DNA from: Bacteroidales bacterium
Lineage (GTDB): Bacteria; Bacteroidota; Bacteroidia; Bacteroidales; Paludibacteraceae
Assembly: GCA_012837935.1 (NCBI GenBank)
Contig: DUQG01000038.1
Coordinates: 124,001-188,000, forward strand
Reading direction: 5' to 3'
DNA: 64,000 nucleotides
How positions within the stretch are numbered: the first letter of the stretch is position 1; every line of letters begins with the position of its first letter. Made by a program: the position numbers and the translations under genes. Under the pieces are notes generated by a model. It ran no database searches and was not told where the DNA came from. It was given only the letters and a program-made list of their open reading frames with translations. Of this stretch, positions 60,756 through 64,000 are shown in pieces.

Positions 60756-61778
60756 TTGAAAGATATGGTAAACGTAGGAATAGTTGGAACCGGAATTTAT
60801 ATGCCGGAAACCAAGATGTCTGCTAAGCAGATTTCAGAAGCCACAAAAGGCGTATGGAGTGAAGCAGCGGTAATAGAAAAATTGGGAATTGTAGAAAAAA
60901 CTATTGCCGGTCCCGATGATGGCACGCAAGAAATGGGTGTACGTGCTGCTTTGGATTGTTTGAAAAACACGGGCATAGATCCGATGGAGATAGATTTGAT
61001 TCTCTGTATTGGTGAAGAATGGAAGGAATATCCACTCACCACATCGGGAATTTATATTCAAGAGAAAATCGGAGCCAATAATGCTTGGGCTATTGACATT
61101 CAGCAACGTTGCGGAACAACGGTGGCAGCTATGAAAATAGCCAAAGATATGATGATAGCCGACGAAGAACTGAAAACAATTATGATTGTAGGCGGTTATA
61201 GAAATGGGGATTTCATCGATTTTGAAGACAGTGCTGTTTCGTTTATGTTTAATCTGGGTGCCGGTGCCGGTGCGATGATATTGAAACGCAATTACGGAAA
61301 AAATTTAATTTTAGGCACACACATCGTTACAGATGGAACAATGGCGCGCGATGCAGGTGTGGTTTATGGCGGAACAGAAAACCCGATTACAGCAGAAAAT
61401 GCTCACTTAGCTTATAAATCGTTGAAAGTTTTTGACGAGAAACACATGAAAGACCGATTAAATGAAGTTTCAATGAAAAACTGGTTTCATTGCATTGATA
61501 AAGCATTCGAGAAATCGGGGATTCAGAAAAGCGAACTTGGTTTCCTTTGTTGTCTCCATTTTAAGCGCAGTATGTTTGGCTATATGCTGACTGAACTTGG
61601 ATTGACCTGGGAGCAGAGCATTTATCTTGAAAATTACGGACACATTGGTCAAATAGACCAAATTCTGTTACTTCACTTAGCGCAGGAGCGAAATTTATTG
61701 AAACCCGGAACGGTAGTTTCCATGATAGCAGCCGGAATTGGATATGCTTGGGGAGCTAATGTTATTCGATGGGGATAA
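60756..61778 (+). CDS. KASIII (FabH)-like protein, copy 2, non-canonical catalytic positions
   Basis: WAIDIQQRCGTTVAAMKIA (Cys retained); LHFKRSM in place of HQAN; YGHIG in place of YGNTS. Start may be MVNVGIVGTGIYMPE at 60765. Confidence 0.82.
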   Translation: MKDMVNVGIVGTGIYMPETKMSAKQISEATKGVWSEAAVIEKLGIVEKTIAGPDDGTQEMGVRAALDCLKNTGIDPMEIDLILCIGEEWKEYPLTTSGIYIQEKIGANNAWAIDIQQRCGTTVAAMKIAKDMMIADEELKTIMIVGGYRNGDFIDFEDSAVSFMFNLGAGAGAMILKRNYGKNLILGTHIVTDGTMARDAGVVYGGTENPITAENAHLAYKSLKVFDEKHMKDRLNEVSMKNWFHCIDKAFEKSGIQKSELGFLCCLHFKRSMFGYMLTELGLTWEQSIYLENYGHIGQIDQILLLHLAQERNLLKPGTVVSMIAAGIGYAWGANVIRWG

Positions 61779-61961
61779 AAATTTGGTCAAGTATATATGT
61801 GTTATCTTTAATTAGCTGTATGTTAGAATTATACATTAAAATAACAGGAAGATTATATAAAAGTCAACCCCATTATTTTTAATATGCTTTTTTTTTTCAA
61901 TTACTTATTATTCAAATTTGTATCTATAACAAAAAACATTAATTATTAAATTTTTGAAATT

Positions 61962-62462
61962 ATGAGAAAGTTATTTTTTATTTTAATTGCAGTAGCAACT
62001 CTATTTTCTGCTTGTAAAAAAAGTGAAGTAGAAGATGTTTACAATCCGGCAGAAGACGGAATTGTAGGGAATTGGGTGTCAAAAGGTGCTGACGTAGCGC
62101 CATTGTTGGCAACATATTTTAAGGTGGATAGTATTACAGCTGACTTTAAAAGCAATAACACGTATGCTGTAGTATCTTATTCCGGAGGTACACCAACAAA
62201 TTATGTAGGTACTTTCGTTCAGACAAAGTCCGGAACAGGAGCTATCTGGACAATCAAATTGAATCAATCTACTCCATCTGCTGTAACCAGCGAGGGTATT
62301 TTTGAAATTACCAAAGTTGGAGAAGGTTACACCATGAAGTATGAAGTTGTTCAAACAGAACCTGATATAGGTGCAACTCCTCCTACCGCAAGTGCAGGAT
62401 TCGGAAGTAGTAACGGTGGTGCTTTGGGACAGAATAACGTGCAGAAATTTGTAAAAAGATAA
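61962..62462 (+). CDS. Putative lipoprotein, lipocalin-like
   Basis: Lipobox LFSACKKS; IVGNWVSKGA...; beta-rich. Confidence 0.6.
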   Translation: MRKLFFILIAVATLFSACKKSEVEDVYNPAEDGIVGNWVSKGADVAPLLATYFKVDSITADFKSNNTYAVVSYSGGTPTNYVGTFVQTKSGTGAIWTIKLNQSTPSAVTSEGIFEITKVGEGYTMKYEVVQTEPDIGATPPTASAGFGSSNGGALGQNNVQKFVKR

Positions 62463-62479
62463 CACTGTGTTATTTATTC

Positions 62480-62518
62480 AAAAGGTCAGGAGAAATAAAG
62501 GTTTTACCTGACCTTTTT
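62480..62518 (+). terminator. Rho-independent terminator
   Basis: AAAAGGTCAGG ... CCTGACCTTTTT. Confidence 0.8.
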
Positions 62519-62584
62519 AATTTTTTTTAATAAGAAATAAGTTATCATTATTTCACATTTTTAAAATGATAAAAATTTAATAAA

Positions 62585-64000
62585 ATGAAGAAAATATCAT
62601 TGCTTCTTTTTTCAGTTCTTATTTCTTTTTCTGTTTTGGGGCAATTGCCAACCAATCAATATTTTACAAAAGAAATACCTGAAAAAGCAAATAAAGAATT
62701 CCAGTTTCTGGCATTTTTCATCAATCAGGCAGTTACATCCAATGTTTATCCAGAGAATGACTTCCTGAAAGGTCAGACGGTGGGACGTTTGTTTGGGGGA
62801 AATACGACTACTACGTCCAACGAGCACATGAGTGCTTATGTGGAGCAACGCATTATCCCGTTTTTCATTTACAAACCAAGTCTTTTCAACGGCAAAGCAA
62901 TATTGAGAGCGGCATTTGAAATTGACTGGACGTGGGGTGATGTGGCTTACGGTGTGGGCGGTAACTTCGGTGGAGGTTTCTCGGCTGACCAAGTCAACCT
63001 GCAAACCCAAAACCTCGAAGTGGAGCTTAATCCAGCAAAAGGTTATTATATCAACTTGGGTTTACAACGGATTTTTGATACGCCTTACAATCCTTATACT
63101 ACATTATTTGATAAGATGACGCAGACAGGTTATCGGTTAGCGTACTTTGGAACAGACGGAGTTGGGATTTCAGCTCGCAAAGACTGGGATTTTGCACGAA
63201 TAAAAGCAGGCTATTATAAATTGTATGAAAATTATGTTCATTTGAATGACGATGTAACATTGATGGAGCTGAACGGTGAAAAAGATATAAGTCGTGCTTG
63301 GAAAGTGGGCGGCTCAGCTTACTATTTGCGTGACCGTGGAAACGGTGCCGGCGGTGTTTCCATTCTCGGACAAGGGTTCAATAGCCTTCTGGCAAGCCAT
63401 AACGGAACGTTCCGTTTCAATTATGGTGCAGCGCCTTATCGTGCTGACGTGGTGTGGCTTGGAACGTTTTTTAGTAGAAATGCCGACACATGGCTCGACC
63501 CGTGGACTGTAAATGGGTTTGTAAATGTGAATCTGGGTAAAGCAGATACATTGCAATTGGCAACCGAAAAATATACTAAAGCGACAAGTATTTTCGGTTT
63601 TGCTGCGAACGGACGTGTTTCGTATCGCTATGGACAAACACCCAATGACAATGTATCATTGGACGTGCTTTATACATCCGGCGATGCCGATGCATTGAAA
63701 GATGGGAAATACAGTGGTGTAATCACAGGAAATCAATGGGGAGCACCGGGTGCAATTTTTGTTAGCTCAGGTTCTTATTTGCTGATGCCTCACGGCAATG
63801 TGGTAAACCGCTTTACACCTGCTATAATGGATATTTCCAATATGGGATATGGATTGACATATGCTAATTTAAGCGCATCAAAAGGTATTATCCCCAACAG
63901 ATTAAATGCAAAATTGGGTGTTTCTGCCGGAATGAGTAATGTTCAGCCTGCCGGTGGAGGAGCATTTGTCGGTGCGGAAGTGAATGGAAATATTCAGTAT
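62585..64000 (+). CDS. Putative outer membrane beta-barrel protein, 3' truncated by window
   Basis: Uninterrupted frame from ATG 62585 to the window edge (not in the ORF track because no stop is reached): MKKISLLLFSVLISFSVLGQLPTNQYFTKEIPEKANKEFQFLAFFINQ...; aromatic/Gly-rich alternating strands. Confidence 0.7.
   Translation, partial: MKKISLLLFSVLISFSVLGQLPTNQYFTKEIPEKANKEFQFLAFFINQAVTSNVYPENDFLKGQTVGRLFGGNTTTTSNEHMSAYVEQRIIPFFIYKPSLFNGKAILRAAFEIDWTWGDVAYGVGGNFGGGFSADQVNLQTQNLEVELNPAKGYYINLGLQRIFDTPYNPYTTLFDKMTQTGYRLAYFGTDGVGISARKDWDFARIKAGYYKLYENYVHLNDDVTLMELNGEKDISRAWKVGGSAYYLRDRGNGAGGVSILGQGFNSLLASHNGTFRFNYGAAPYRADVVWLGTFFSRNADTWLDPWTVNGFVNVNLGKADTLQLATEKYTKATSIFGFAANGRVSYRYGQTPNDNVSLDVLYTSGDADALKDGKYSGVITGNQWGAPGAIFVSSGSYLLMPHGNVVNRFTPAIMDISNMGYGLTYANLSASKGIIPNRLNAKLGVSAGMSNVQPAGGGAFVGAEVNGNIQY

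Overview
A 64 kb Bacteroidota (Bacteroidales-like) chromosomal window. Most of it is housekeeping sequence: speA-like (5' truncated by the window edge), cvpA, rnhB, yraN, pyrE, argH, comF-like, dgkA, parAB, a LysM lytic transglycosylase, a minus-strand uppS-bamA-skp-skp envelope operon, pdxA, a PpiD/SurA-like PPIase, two identical tRNA-Lys(TTT) genes, DUF349, ribBA, lptF/G-like, two MATE exporters, a BlaI/BlaR1-like pair, a histidine-utilisation block (hutH, hutU, hutI, ftcD), lepA, and a thiolase/SDR/symporter/CoA-transferase/two KASIII-like cluster. The least ordinary content is between and around genes. (1) Two ~580 bp IS200/IS605-like Y1-transposase elements bounded by CCACG...CGTGG palindromes are wedged between hut genes, with a transposase-less derivative beside them and two more transposase-less relatives elsewhere. 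(2) A 180 bp near-full-length palindrome occurs twice, at ~94% identity, immediately upstream of each of two strongly diverged skp/ompH genes. (3) Two adjacent KASIII-like proteins have substituted catalytic-triad positions. (4) There are several short tandem-repeat and palindrome families, including an octamer array directly after the hutI start codon. Everything was read by eye from the sequence; no database searches were run.
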